Positions 14,953 to 25,444 of a stretch of 64,000 bases of DNA are shown piece after piece (position 1 is the stretch's first letter; every line of letters starts with the position of its first letter). The notes below the pieces were generated by a model that ran no database searches, was not told the DNA's origin, and was given only the letters and a program-made list of their open reading frames with translations. The position numbers and the translations under genes were made by a program. The DNA comes from Mycobacterium intermedium (GTDB lineage Bacteria > Actinomycetota > Actinomycetes > Mycobacteriales > Mycobacteriaceae): assembly GCF_002086275.1 (NCBI RefSeq), contig NZ_MVHT01000016.1, positions 1-64,000 of the forward strand, written 5' to 3'.

Positions 14953-16962
14953 TCATATGGCACACGCGGCGCGGGCGCCGTCTTCGGTGGCTTTGCGAAT
15001 CAGGCCCAAACCGCTGCAGTCGCCCGCGGCGTGCAACGGCGTATCGGGCAGCGCGGCTTTCAGCTCGTCGAAAAACCTAGTGTCGGGCTCGACCGACCCG
15101 GCCAGCACGACGCTGTCGGCGGCCAGGTCGCGCGAAGCCCCTCCGGCAGGGGTGAATACGACCGCATCAGAGGTGATTCGCTCGACAACCGCCCGCACGT
15201 GGATGGTGACACCGAGTCGATCCAACCGATCCATGTGCTCGGTCTTTCGCTTGTTACCCACTTCTGGGGCGATGTCACGGCCGGCCTCGAGCACCGAAAC
15301 CAGTCGTCCCCGCGTGGCTAGGAACTCGGCAAGCTCCAGCGCGACAAGGTCGCCCCCAATGATAACGACGCGCCGCCCCAGCGGCATCCATGCTCGGGTG
15401 GCCAACCGGAAAGCCTCCGGACGCACCAGTCGTTGCCGCCAGCCGCCGAACAGCTTGTGGTCGAGCAACTCTCGCAATCCTGGCCCGGTGTAGACGTGCG
15501 GCAGGCCGGCACCTGGGATGTGGGGCAAAGCGATACGACCGCCGGTGGCCACCACCACCGCGTCCGGCGCGGCCGCCACCACATCGTCAGGCGTAATAGC
15601 TTGCCCCAATGCCACTTTCACCGAGCTGAGCCGAATCTCGTCGCGCAGGTAACGCAGGAAGGGCTCGTTTTCCGGGTGCAGCACGCTTGCCCAGCGCAGT
15701 GCGCCGCCCAGTTCCCCGCCTCGCTCGAACAGGGTGACGCGGTGTCCGCGTTCGGCGGCCACCCGCGCGGCTTCCAGGCCGGCGGGGCCGCCCCCGACCA
15801 CCACCACATCCTTGGGACCGCTGGCCCGAGAAGCGGTCAGTTCGCGTTCCTTACCGGTGCGCGGGTTGACGGCGCAATCTACTGAGAAGCGCTGTTCCAT
15901 TGCATCGATGCAGTTTTCACACGAAATGCACCGCCGGATTCGCTGTTCCTGGCCGCACCAGAGTTTCCGGGCGAACTCGGGATCGGCCAGCAGCGGCCGT
16001 CCCATCGCGATGAAATCGGCGCGCCCGTCGGCGAGAATCCGTTCGGCCGTGGTGGGGTCGTGGATTCGCCCGACGGCGATCACCGGAACATCGACCACCT
16101 GCTTGACCGCGGCGGCGGCACCGACGTTGAGCGCGTCGCCGTCGTCGGCAGCATTGACCATCCCGGTCACCAGGCGGTCGATCACGCCCCCGCTGACGTG
16201 GAACGCGTTCACCCCAGCGGCCACGAGTTCGGGTGCCACGCGGGCGGTTTCGTAGATCGGCCGACCACCGGCCACGCGTTCGTAACCCGAGATACGCAGC
16301 GTGATCGGCAGTGCCTGGCCGATCTCGGACCGGATCGCGGCCAGCGTCTGCAGTACCACCCGCAGCCGACCCCGGACTGAGCCACCATACTCGTCGGTTC
16401 GCCGATTGCGTTGGGGAGCAAGGAAAGATCCCAGCAACATGTAGCCGTGCGCGGCATGCAACTCGATCCCGTCATACCCCGCCTCGACGGCACGCCGCGC
16501 CGCGGCCTTGAACAGATCCAAGACCTCGCGCAGTTGCTGGGCCGTGATCTCGGCCGATGGTCGGCCGGTCAGGTATGACGGGATCACCGACGGTCCCAGT
16601 GACGTCACGCCGAACATCTCCGGTCCCAAGCCGTCGGGTCCGGCGTGCACAATCTGCGGCTGGATCTTCGCGCCGTGTTCGTGCACCACGTCGACGAGCG
16701 CGCGGTGCGCCGGCACGGCGGCATCGGTGGCCAGGTGCAACCCGCCGGGAGTTTCCGGGTGTTGGCTGTCCACGCCCGTGGCGCCCAGCGTGATCAGCCC
16801 GACGCCACCCGCGGCGCGGGCGGCGAAGTAGTCCCGGGTGCGCGTCGACGGAAGCCCGTCCGGCGTCCCGTACATCGTCTCCATCGGAGACATGACCAGC
16901 CGGTTGCGCACCGTCATGGCGCCGATTCGTCCCGGCGCCAACAGGTGCGGAAAACGGGTCAC
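14953..16962 (-). CDS. Old-yellow-enzyme/2,4-dienoyl-CoA reductase-type flavoprotein
   Basis: A 669-residue enzyme of the FMN/4Fe-4S/FAD reductase family (FadH, trimethylamine dehydrogenase type). Residues 1-370 form an OYE barrel with YDGIELHAAHGYMLLGSFLAP and DEYGGS. The cluster ligands are C345, C348, C351 and C363 in C-x2-C-x2-C-x11-C. Residues ~385-415 give an FAD Rossmann motif (VVVVGGGPAGLEAARVA), and VVIIGGDLVALELAEFLATRG near residue 530 a second dinucleotide site. It should reduce activated C=C bonds in unsaturated acyl-CoA or enone substrates using NAD(P)H. It sits between the SnoaL-like gene and adhB, an insertion relative to M. tuberculosis, suggesting a role in the same steroid- or lipid-directed cluster. 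Confidence 0.85.
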   Translation of the reverse strand: MTRFPHLLAPGRIGAMTVRNRLVMSPMETMYGTPDGLPSTRTRDYFAARAAGGVGLITLGATGVDSQHPETPGGLHLATDAAVPAHRALVDVVHEHGAKIQPQIVHAGPDGLGPEMFGVTSLGPSVIPSYLTGRPSAEITAQQLREVLDLFKAAARRAVEAGYDGIELHAAHGYMLLGSFLAPQRNRRTDEYGGSVRGRLRVVLQTLAAIRSEIGQALPITLRISGYERVAGGRPIYETARVAPELVAAGVNAFHVSGGVIDRLVTGMVNAADDGDALNVGAAAAVKQVVDVPVIAVGRIHDPTTAERILADGRADFIAMGRPLLADPEFARKLWCGQEQRIRRCISCENCIDAMEQRFSVDCAVNPRTGKERELTASRASGPKDVVVVGGGPAGLEAARVAAERGHRVTLFERGGELGGALRWASVLHPENEPFLRYLRDEIRLSSVKVALGQAITPDDVVAAAPDAVVVATGGRIALPHIPGAGLPHVYTGPGLRELLDHKLFGGWRQRLVRPEAFRLATRAWMPLGRRVVIIGGDLVALELAEFLATRGRLVSVLEAGRDIAPEVGNKRKTEHMDRLDRLGVTIHVRAVVERITSDAVVFTPAGGASRDLAADSVVLAGSVEPDTRFFDELKAALPDTPLHAAGDCSGLGLIRKATEDGARAACAI

Positions 16963-16977
16963 TTAGGACCGGGGTTG

Positions 16978-18105
16978 TTACCGATCGGCGTCGGTGTAGC
17001 GGATGACGCCGCGAATGTTCTTGCCGTCCAGCATGTCCTGGTAGCCCTCGTTGATCTGCTCGAGGCGGTACTGGGTGGTGACCATGTCGTCCAGGTTGAG
17101 CTTGCCGGCCTTGTACATCGACAGCAGCTGCGGAATGTCGTATTGCGGGTTACCGCCGCCGAAGATGGTGCCCTGCAGGTTCTTCTGCAGCAGGGTCAGC
17201 ATCGCCAGGTTCAGGTTCACGTTGGTGTCCAGCATGCTGCCGATTGCGGTCAACACGCAGGTGCCGCCCTTGGCGGTGATGTTCAGGTAGTTGTCGATGT
17301 CGGCGCCCTGCAGTTCACCGACGGTGACGACCACCTTGTGTGCCATCAGGCCGTAGGTGACCTCCATGATCCCCATCAGCGCGGTATTGATGTCCGGGTA
17401 GACGTGGGTGGCGCCGAACTTGAGCGCCTGGTCGCGCTTCCACTCCACCGGGTCGATCGCGAAGACGTAGCGGGCACCGGCGTTCACCGCACCCTGCAGC
17501 GCCGCCATGCCGACACCGCCGACGCCGACGATGGCGACATCCTGTCCGGGCCGGATGTCGGCGGTGCGGACCGCCGAGCCGTAGCCGGTGGTGACGCCGC
17601 AGCCGACGAGCGCGGCGACCTCGAACGGAACCGACGGGTCGATCTTCACGACGGAACTGCGGTGCACGACCATGTACGGCGAGAAGGTGCCGAGCAGGGT
17701 CATCGGGTAGACGTTCTGGCCGCGGGCCTGGATGCGGAAGGTGCCGTCGGATACCGCGGTGCCGCCGAGCAGGCCGGCGCCCAGGTCGCACAGGTTGCGC
17801 ATGCCGGCTTGACAGGTCGGACACTGCCCACAGGACGGGATGAAGGACAACACCACGTGGTCACCCGGTGCGATGTCCTCGACGCCAGGTCCGACCTCGG
17901 TGACGATGCCCGCTCCCTCGTGGCCGCCGAGCACCGGAAAGCCCGCCATCGGGATGCCGCCGGTCACCAGATGGTGGTCGGAGTGGCACATGCCCGCCGC
18001 TTCCATCTGGATCTTGACCTCGTGGGCTTGCGGATCGCCGATCTCGATCTCCTCGACCGACCACGGCTGGTTGAACTCCCAGATGAGAGCGCCCTTTGTC
18101 TTCAC
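16978..18105 (-). CDS. adhB: Zinc-dependent alcohol dehydrogenase AdhB
   Basis: The 375-residue protein is a medium-chain zinc dehydrogenase. Catalytic zinc ligands appear in MCHSDHH and GGHEGAG; structural zinc ligands in CGQCPTCQAGMRNLC; the coenzyme Rossmann loop is VGVGGVGMAALQGAVNAGA. Length and sequence fit AdhB (Rv0761c), of the group whose relatives hold NAD tightly and are assayed with the artificial acceptor NDMA. It oxidises an alcohol, probably a product of the neighbouring P450 system. Translation starts at GTG 18105. There are 137 bases between it and the upstream SnoaL-like gene, so it may have its own promoter. Confidence 0.92.
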   Translation of the reverse strand: MKTKGALIWEFNQPWSVEEIEIGDPQAHEVKIQMEAAGMCHSDHHLVTGGIPMAGFPVLGGHEGAGIVTEVGPGVEDIAPGDHVVLSFIPSCGQCPTCQAGMRNLCDLGAGLLGGTAVSDGTFRIQARGQNVYPMTLLGTFSPYMVVHRSSVVKIDPSVPFEVAALVGCGVTTGYGSAVRTADIRPGQDVAIVGVGGVGMAALQGAVNAGARYVFAIDPVEWKRDQALKFGATHVYPDINTALMGIMEVTYGLMAHKVVVTVGELQGADIDNYLNITAKGGTCVLTAIGSMLDTNVNLNLAMLTLLQKNLQGTIFGGGNPQYDIPQLLSMYKAGKLNLDDMVTTQYRLEQINEGYQDMLDGKNIRGVIRYTDADR

Positions 18106-18181
18106 GAACCTGACCCCATTTCGCCTTTGAATTGATCAGTACTACCTGGCCCCATCATGCCTGGCGGCCGTAGTGACGAGT

Positions 18182-18220
18182 GCCACAGGGCACTGCTTGT
18201 GGCGCCAGCATAGCGCGCCA
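18182..18220 (-). terminator. Overlapping hairpins after Rv0762c-like gene
   Basis: GCCACA (18182-18187) pairs with TGTGGC (18198-18203), and TGGCGC (18200-18205) pairs with GCGCCA (18215-18220). The two stems share bases and are mutually exclusive. They start about 23 bases past the upstream stop codon and could partly end the cyp51 transcript before adhB. Confidence 0.4.
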
Positions 18221-18242
18221 GGCAAACAAATGCTTGGTTGGG

Positions 18243-18788
18243 TCACCAGAGCGGGACGGGTGCCTTGCCCAAGGGGTAATAGCCAGGCAGTTTCTCGCCC
18301 GCCAGGCTGCGCTCGATCCGCTTCTGCATACCCTTCGACAGCCTCCCGGCTTTCATCAGGTCCATGTAGAGGGACTGAACGTGGCCGAAGTCGAAGAAGT
18401 CGCGTTGCCATTCGATCTTGGCGTCGGCGTTGAGGCGGAACCAACTGCCGCCGATGCCGTAGATCTCGGACTGGGTGCCGTCACCGTCGGTGGCCACCTG
18501 CTTCCAGAAGCCGACGATCTCGCCCTGCTTGTCGTCGATGATGACTTTCTGATACGGGTACTGCCAGTTCTCCAGACCCTCCATCTCAAGCCCTAGGGCG
18601 ATGTCGCGGATCTCGTCGATGCCGACGCACATCACGTCTTCTTTGGGGCCGATGTTCCAGCCGTAGGTGGCGTCCTCGGCGTAGAAGTCGGCCAGCGGCT
18701 TCCAGTTGCCTTCCCGCTCGGCCACCCGGTTGGCCTCCAGCCACCGTTCAACCCAGTCCTCCAACACCTCGCGGGGGTGTGACGCCAT
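18243..18788 (-). CDS. SnoaL-like polyketide cyclase/NTF2-fold protein (Rv0762c-like)
   Basis: A 181-residue protein, the length I recall for Rv0762c. The fold is NTF2/SnoaL-like: EVLEDWVERWLEANRVAEREGNWKPLADFYAEDATYGWNIGP at the N terminus and strands with KVIIDDKQGEIVGFWKQVA and YGIGGSWFRLNADAKIEWQRDFFD. Trp/Tyr-rich strands would line a hydrophobic pocket. It starts two bases after the ferredoxin stop, clearly in one operon with ferredoxin and cyp51, so it probably handles the same sterol-like substrate. No catalytic residues can be assigned. Confidence 0.82.
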   Translation of the reverse strand: MASHPREVLEDWVERWLEANRVAEREGNWKPLADFYAEDATYGWNIGPKEDVMCVGIDEIRDIALGLEMEGLENWQYPYQKVIIDDKQGEIVGFWKQVATDGDGTQSEIYGIGGSWFRLNADAKIEWQRDFFDFGHVQSLYMDLMKAGRLSKGMQKRIERSLAGEKLPGYYPLGKAPVPLW

Positions 18789-18790
18789 GA

Positions 18791-20356
<1,566 letters not shown>

Positions 20357-20364
<8 letters not shown>

Positions 20365-21187
20365 TTGACGGCATTCCCTCCTCGCCCAAAGCGAGCTTCT
20401 GGCGTTCCTTGACCGCCGCCAACGGCGCCTCGGGCTGCAACTCCATGTTGGCGATGAAACCCCCACGTGGTGTTTCGGCGACGAACGTGATCGCCCGCGC
20501 CAGGTCGGATGCGCGCAGGAAGTAGTCGTGGCGCGCCTGGCCCCACTTGGCCCAGTCCTCGAGCGCTGGTCCGATCAACTCAGCGGGCAGGCTCCAGCCC
20601 ATCGCGGTCTTCGTCGGCCCCGGGTGCACGATCGACGCCCGCACCCCAGTGCCCTCGAGTTCCATTTGCAGGTTGGTGACCATGGCCAGCAGTCCGGCCT
20701 TCGCGGCGCCATATGCACCCATGTGCGGACGCTGCCGCAGGGCGACATCGGACCCTACGAAGATCAGGTCCCCGCGCTGACGCTCGACCATGCCGGGCAG
20801 CACCGCGGTGGTCAACCGGTTGGCCCCGATCAGGTGGATCTGAATCTGCTGTTCGAACGCCTCGGTGTCGATCTCGTGCAACTTTCCGAAGTAGGTGTCA
20901 CCCGCACCGGTGACGAGAAGTTCGATGTCGCCAAGCTTTTCGGTGGCCTGACGCACGAACTCCGTGACGGATTCGGCGTCGGTGACATCGAGTGGCAAAG
21001 CGATGGCCTCGCCGCCGTCGGCCTGGATTTTGTCGGCGATCTCCTGGCACTTGTCCACCCGGCGGGCGCCGAGCGCAACCGGAAAGCCATGAGCGGCGAG
21101 CTCAACCGCCGTCGCCGCACCAATGCCCGACGAGGCGCCCGCGACGATCGCCGGTCGACGCGCAGGATGTGGTTCGAAACGGGGCAT
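20357..21187 (-). CDS. Short-chain dehydrogenase/reductase (Rv0765c-like)
   Basis: A 276-residue SDR. The coenzyme loop is AGASSGIGAATAVELA and a basic Arg-Arg after strand 2 (GARRVDK) suggests NADP(H). Catalytic residues are in the Ser region (LIFVGSDVALRQ) and YGAAK. A C-terminal extension of ~30 residues follows the core. It lies immediately after cyp123 (adjacent bases) and overlaps cyp51, so it is co-transcribed with both P450s. A hydroxysteroid-dehydrogenase-like activity is a reasonable guess from context. Confidence 0.88.
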
Positions 21188-22405
21188 CTAACAGACCTCC
21201 AGGGTCATGGGCAGGTGGGCGAACCCACGGACGTTACTGGAATGGACACGAACGGAATTGGCCTCGTCAACCTCGTATCCCTTGATGCGTTTGAACAACT
21301 CGGTCAGCGCCACCCGTGCCTCCATGCGGGCCAGGTGCGCGCCCAGGCAGAAGTGCGCGCCGCTGCCGAAACTCAGTAGCTTCGAGCCGATTTCACGCCC
21401 GATCAGGTACTCGTCGGGGCGGTCAAAGGCTCGCTCGTCCCGGTGCGCCGAACCCGGCAGCAGGAGCAGGACGTCGCCCTCGGGAATGGTGGTGTCGTAG
21501 AGGGTCAGCTCGCCGGAGACGGTGCGGGCCAGGATTTGGCTAGAGGTGTCGTAGCGCAGAGTTTCCTCGACCCACAGCGGAATTCGAGACAGGTCGGCGT
21601 AGACGGGTGTCAGTTGGTCCGGGTTCTTGTGTCCCCAATATGCGGCGTTGGCGAGCAGTTTCGTGGTGGTCTCGTTGCCGGCGATCACCATCAGGAACAT
21701 GAAGCCCAGAATCTCGTCATCGGTGAGCCGGTCGCCGTCGATCTCGGCTGCCAGCAGCGCCGACGTCAGGTCGTCGGTCGGCGTCTTGCGGCGCTCGGCG
21801 ATCATGCCCTGGTAGTACACGATCAGGTTGATCGATGCTTCGATCGCCGCGGGAGGGACGTCGGTGACACCGTCATCGCGGTGCATGACGCCGTCCGCCC
21901 ACGCGCGAACCTGGTCTCGGTCCGCCTCGGGCACGCCCATGAGCTCGGAGATGACGTCCATGGGTAGCTTGCCCGCGAATTCATTGACGTAGTCGACCGT
22001 GCCGGTGCCGGCCTTTTCCAGCATGACCTCGAGGTGGCGGTGGGCGATCTCGGTGACGCGGGGCTCGAGCTCGCGAATCCGCCTGGGCGTGAAACCCTTT
22101 GAAACCAGGGTGCGCAACCGCAGATGCTCCGGGTCGTCCATCGCCAGGAAGGACATCGTCTTGGCGGCGTGTGGCCCGCGCGACGCGGGATCCAGGGACA
22201 CGCCGTAGCGGTTCGACAAGGTAGTGCTGTTGCGAAATCCCTGATGCACGTCGCTGTGTCGCGACACGGCCCAGAAACCTAGGTCCGCGTTGTGGTAGAG
22301 CGGCGCCTCGTCTCGCAACCGGCGGTAGTACGGGTACGGATCTTCGTGGAAGTCGTAATCGTAAGGGTCCAGGACCAATTCGTGGTCGCCAAGGTGTACG
22401 GTCAC
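21188..22405 (-). CDS. cyp123: Cytochrome P450 CYP123
   Basis: A 405-residue P450 corresponding to Rv0766c. Motifs: C-helix HLRLRTLVSKGF, I-helix MVIAGNETTTKLL, K-helix WVEETLRYD, heme loop LSFGSGAHFCLGAHLARME. The natural substrate is not known. The gene starts at GTG 22405, overlapping the TetR stop by four bases (GTGA), and ends directly before the SDR. It could draw electrons from the downstream ferredoxin. Confidence 0.93.
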   Translation of the reverse strand: MTVHLGDHELVLDPYDYDFHEDPYPYYRRLRDEAPLYHNADLGFWAVSRHSDVHQGFRNSTTLSNRYGVSLDPASRGPHAAKTMSFLAMDDPEHLRLRTLVSKGFTPRRIRELEPRVTEIAHRHLEVMLEKAGTGTVDYVNEFAGKLPMDVISELMGVPEADRDQVRAWADGVMHRDDGVTDVPPAAIEASINLIVYYQGMIAERRKTPTDDLTSALLAAEIDGDRLTDDEILGFMFLMVIAGNETTTKLLANAAYWGHKNPDQLTPVYADLSRIPLWVEETLRYDTSSQILARTVSGELTLYDTTIPEGDVLLLLPGSAHRDERAFDRPDEYLIGREIGSKLLSFGSGAHFCLGAHLARMEARVALTELFKRIKGYEVDEANSVRVHSSNVRGFAHLPMTLEVC

Positions 22406-23028
22406 GCCTTGCCTCCTTGGGCACTCTGGGCTTTCTGGGCTCTTTGGGAATCAGCGCCCGCCAAGATGAGGTTCACCACGTCGGCCAACCGGTCCGCAAT
22501 GTCGTGGTAGGTGAATTCGCCGCTGCCGGCCTGCACGAGCGCCCCAAAAAAGGCCATCTCGAGTGCGGACACAGTGCCGGGCGCGGCGTCGGGCCCGATC
22601 GCTGATGCGATACGGCGGTGGATCTCCGCTCCGATCCGGTCACGTGCGGCGGCCACGGCGGGGTCGGCGCCGCCGCCGAGCAACGCCGCGGTGCAGGCGG
22701 CGGCGACCTCGGGCTCGTCCGCGACCACCAGCGCCAGGTGGCGCAGCGCCTGATCGACCCGGACCGGCATCGGCTGGTTCACGTCGGTGAAGAACGGAAC
22801 TCGGCGAACCAGATCGAGGTAGACCTCGGCGATCAGGTGGTTCTTCGACGAGAAGTAGGTGTAGGCGGTCGCGGGGGCCACCTTGGCGCGGGCCGCCACC
22901 ATGCGCACTGTCAGATCGGCGTAGGAGTTCTCGCGCAGCGTTTCCATGCCGGCGGCCAGCACCTTGCGGAAGGTCTCCTCCTGGCGCCGGTTGCGTGGCG
23001 CGTCGGTAACCGCTGCATCGCTGGACAC
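22402..23028 (-). CDS. TetR-family regulator of the cyp123-cyp51 operon
   Basis: A 208-residue TetR regulator matching Rv0767c. The DNA-binding domain (residues ~16-62) has VLAAGMETLRENSYADLTVRMVAARAKVAPATAYTYFSSKNHL. The C-terminal ligand domain is helical and ends in a low-complexity tail QRAQKAQSAQ made of short DNA repeats. It is the first gene of the leftward operon. GGACA-CA-TGTCC overlaps its own GTG start (23023-23034) and GGACA-AG-TGTCC lies just before aldA (23181-23192), so it probably controls both directions. Confidence 0.9.
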   Translation of the reverse strand: MSSDAAVTDAPRNRRQEETFRKVLAAGMETLRENSYADLTVRMVAARAKVAPATAYTYFSSKNHLIAEVYLDLVRRVPFFTDVNQPMPVRVDQALRHLALVVADEPEVAAACTAALLGGGADPAVAAARDRIGAEIHRRIASAIGPDAAPGTVSALEMAFFGALVQAGSGEFTYHDIADRLADVVNLILAGADSQRAQKAQSAQGGKA

Positions 23029-23192
23029 ATGTCCAAGTTAGAGGAAGGCGGGGACGTCTAGCAAGGCCGCTCACTGAATATGCAGGTCGTCGAACTGCTA
23101 TGAGCCACTGGCGGCTGACGTGCCATATCCGTGCTTGCACCGAAAGCGAGCCCGCGGCTATGGTTCGAGAAGTCGATATCGGACAAGTGTCC
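23023..23192. promoter_or_regulatory. Divergent promoter with two GGACA-N2-TGTCC palindromes
   Basis: GGACACATGTCC occupies 23023-23034 at the regulator start and GGACAAGTGTCC occupies 23181-23192, 18 bases before the aldA ATG. Both are 5-2-5 inverted repeats of one sequence at the two ends of the divergent gap, the expected layout for a TetR protein repressing itself and the opposite operon. Confidence 0.65.
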
Positions 23193-23210
23193 ATTGGATT
23201 GGGGGCAGGT

Positions 23211-24680
23211 ATGACGTTGCTGGCCGGCGGTGTGAGCGCACTGTTCATCGACGGCAAGCTCTCCGAAGGTCGCGCAGGCACCTTCCCGACGGTCAATCCG
23301 GCCACCGAGGAAGTGCTCGGCGTTGCCGCCGATGCCGACGCCCAGGACATGGAGCGCGCCATTGAGGCCGCCCGGAGGGCCTTCGACGACACCGACTGGT
23401 CGCGCAACACCGAATTGCGGGTGCGGTGTGTTCGGCAGCTACGCGAGGCGATGCAGCAGCACGCTGAGGAGCTGCGCGAACTCACCATCGCCGAAGTCGG
23501 GGCGCCGCGAATGCTCACCGCCGCCGCGCAGTTGGACGGTCCGGTCGACGACCTGGCGTTCTCCGCGGACACCGCGGAGTCCTACGCATGGACGCAAGAC
23601 CTCGGTCAGGCAGCGCCGATGGGAATCCCCACCCGGCGGACCATTGTCCGCGAGGCCGTCGGCGTGGTCGGCGCGATCACCCCGTGGAACTTTCCGCACC
23701 AGATCAACCTCGCCAAACTGGGACCGGCGCTTGCCGCCGGCAACACCATCGTCCTCAAACCCGCCCCCGACACACCGTGGTGCGCTGCGGTACTCGGTGA
23801 GATCATCGCCGAGCACACCGATTTCCCGCCCGGGGTTGTCAACATCGTCACCTCGAGCGACCACGGCGTCGGTGCCTTGCTGGCCAAGGATCCTCGGGTG
23901 GACATGATTTCGTTCACCGGCTCGACGGCCACCGGCCGCAGTGTGATGGCTGACGCCGCCGCCACCATCAAGAGGGTCTTCCTTGAGCTGGGCGGAAAGT
24001 CGGCATTCGTGGTGCTCGACGACGCGGATCTCGGCGGTGCCGCAGGGGTTTCCGCCTTCACGGCTGCCATGCACGCGGGCCAGGGCTGCGCGATCACGAC
24101 CCGGTTGCTGGTGCCGCGGGCCCGCTACGACGAGGCCGTCGCCATCGCGGCGGGCACCATGTCCTCGATCAAGCCCGGTGATCCCAACGACCCGAGAACC
24201 ATATGCGGACCACTGATTTCGGCGCGGCAGCGGGATCGGGTGCAAGGCTACCTCGACCTGGCGATCGCCGAAGGTGGGACGTTCGCGTGCGGCGGCGGCC
24301 GGCCGGCCGACAAGGACGTCGGCTTCTTCATCGAGCCCACCGTGATCGCCGGTCTGACCAATGACGCGCGTCCCGCCCGCGAGGAGATTTTCGGGCCGGT
24401 ACTCACGGTGATCGCCCACGACGGCGACGACGACGCGGTGCGCATCGCCAACGACTCGCCATACGGTCTGTCGGGCACGGTGTTTGGGGCAGATCCTGAG
24501 CGAGCGGCGCGGGTGGCTGCCCGGCTGCGGGTGGGAACAGTCAACGTCAACGGCGGCGTCTGGTACTCCGCCGACGCGCCATTCGGCGGCTACAAGCAGT
24601 CCGGCAACGGCCGTGAGATGGGCGTCGCGGGGTTCGAGGAATACCTGGAGACCAAACTCATTGCAACGGCTGCGAATTAA
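23211..24680 (+). CDS. aldA: NAD-dependent aldehyde dehydrogenase AldA
   Basis: The 489-residue length equals that of M. tuberculosis AldA (Rv0768) as I recall it. Catalytic residues are E259 (FLELGGKSAF) and nucleophile C293 (HAGQGCAITTR). The coenzyme region is AITPWNFPHQINLAKLGPALAAGNTIVLKPA, and GSTATGRSVM is also conserved. It oxidises an aldehyde to the acid. The ATG at 23211 is chosen because the preceding GGGGGCAGGT can serve as a ribosome site and an upstream extension would cover the palindromic operator. It heads a rightward operon with an SDR, a hydroxyisobutyrate-dehydrogenase-like gene and a CMD protein. Confidence 0.92.
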   Translation: MTLLAGGVSALFIDGKLSEGRAGTFPTVNPATEEVLGVAADADAQDMERAIEAARRAFDDTDWSRNTELRVRCVRQLREAMQQHAEELRELTIAEVGAPRMLTAAAQLDGPVDDLAFSADTAESYAWTQDLGQAAPMGIPTRRTIVREAVGVVGAITPWNFPHQINLAKLGPALAAGNTIVLKPAPDTPWCAAVLGEIIAEHTDFPPGVVNIVTSSDHGVGALLAKDPRVDMISFTGSTATGRSVMADAAATIKRVFLELGGKSAFVVLDDADLGGAAGVSAFTAAMHAGQGCAITTRLLVPRARYDEAVAIAAGTMSSIKPGDPNDPRTICGPLISARQRDRVQGYLDLAIAEGGTFACGGGRPADKDVGFFIEPTVIAGLTNDARPAREEIFGPVLTVIAHDGDDDAVRIANDSPYGLSGTVFGADPERAARVAARLRVGTVNVNGGVWYSADAPFGGYKQSGNGREMGVAGFEEYLETKLIATAAN

Positions 24681-24691
24681 GGGAGATCGGT

Positions 24692-25444
24692 GTGGGACAG
24701 TTCGATAACAAGGTAGCCATTGTCACCGGTTCCGCCGGTGGCATTGGCCAGGCATATGTCGAGGCACTGGCCCGTGAGGGCGCCGCGGTAGTCGTCGCCG
24801 ACATCAACGCCGACGCGGCCGAGGGTGTGGCCAAACAAATCAACGCCGACGGCGGAACGGCCATCAGCATTCCCGTCGACGTGTCAGACCCCGTGTCAGC
24901 CAAGGCAATGGCGGATCGCACGCTGGCCGAATTCGGGGGTATCGACTATCTGGTCAACAACGCCGCAATTTTCGGGGGCATGAAGATCGACTTTCTGCTC
25001 ACCGTCGACCCCGAGTACTACCGAAAGTTCATGAGCGTGAACATGGACGGCGCGCTGTGGTGCACGCGCGCGGTATACAAGAAAATGGCCAAGCGCGGCG
25101 GCGGGGCGATCGTCAACCAGTCGTCCACGGCTGCTTACTTGTACGCGAACTACTACGGCCTGGCCAAGGTCGGCATCAACGGCTTGACTCAACAGCTTTC
25201 GCGGGAACTGGGCGGACAGAACATCCGGGTCAACGCCATCGCGCCGGGCCCCATCGACACCGAGGCCAACCGGACTACCACGCCCAAGGAGATCGTCGAC
25301 GACATCCTCAAGGGTCTTCCGTTGTCGCGCATAGGTACTCCAGATGATCTGGTGGGAATGTGTCTATTTCTGCTGAGTGACCAGGCGTCCTGGATCACCG
25401 GGCAGATCTTCAATGTCGACGGCGGACAGATCTTCCGCCCATGA
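24692..25444 (+). CDS. Short-chain dehydrogenase/reductase (Rv0769-like)
   Basis: A 250-residue classical SDR. The coenzyme motif is VTGSAGGIGQAYVEAL and VVVADINADAA ends strand 2 with Asp, favouring NAD(H). The NNAA region is present, and the catalytic Ser/Tyr/Lys appear as NQSSTAAYLYANYYGLAK. The C terminus SWITGQIFNVDGGQIFRP is typical. It starts at GTG 24692 with GGGAG upstream and overlaps the next gene by four bases. Substrate unknown; the operon suggests successive oxidations of a hydroxylated intermediate. Confidence 0.9.
   Translation: MGQFDNKVAIVTGSAGGIGQAYVEALAREGAAVVVADINADAAEGVAKQINADGGTAISIPVDVSDPVSAKAMADRTLAEFGGIDYLVNNAAIFGGMKIDFLLTVDPEYYRKFMSVNMDGALWCTRAVYKKMAKRGGGAIVNQSSTAAYLYANYYGLAKVGINGLTQQLSRELGGQNIRVNAIAPGPIDTEANRTTTPKEIVDDILKGLPLSRIGTPDDLVGMCLFLLSDQASWITGQIFNVDGGQIFRP

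Noticed and set aside
16645..18135. A 496-codon plus-strand open frame
   Set aside because: It lies antisense to adhB and the flavin reductase, both clear enzymes; His/Val/Asp-rich translation is typical of shadow frames.
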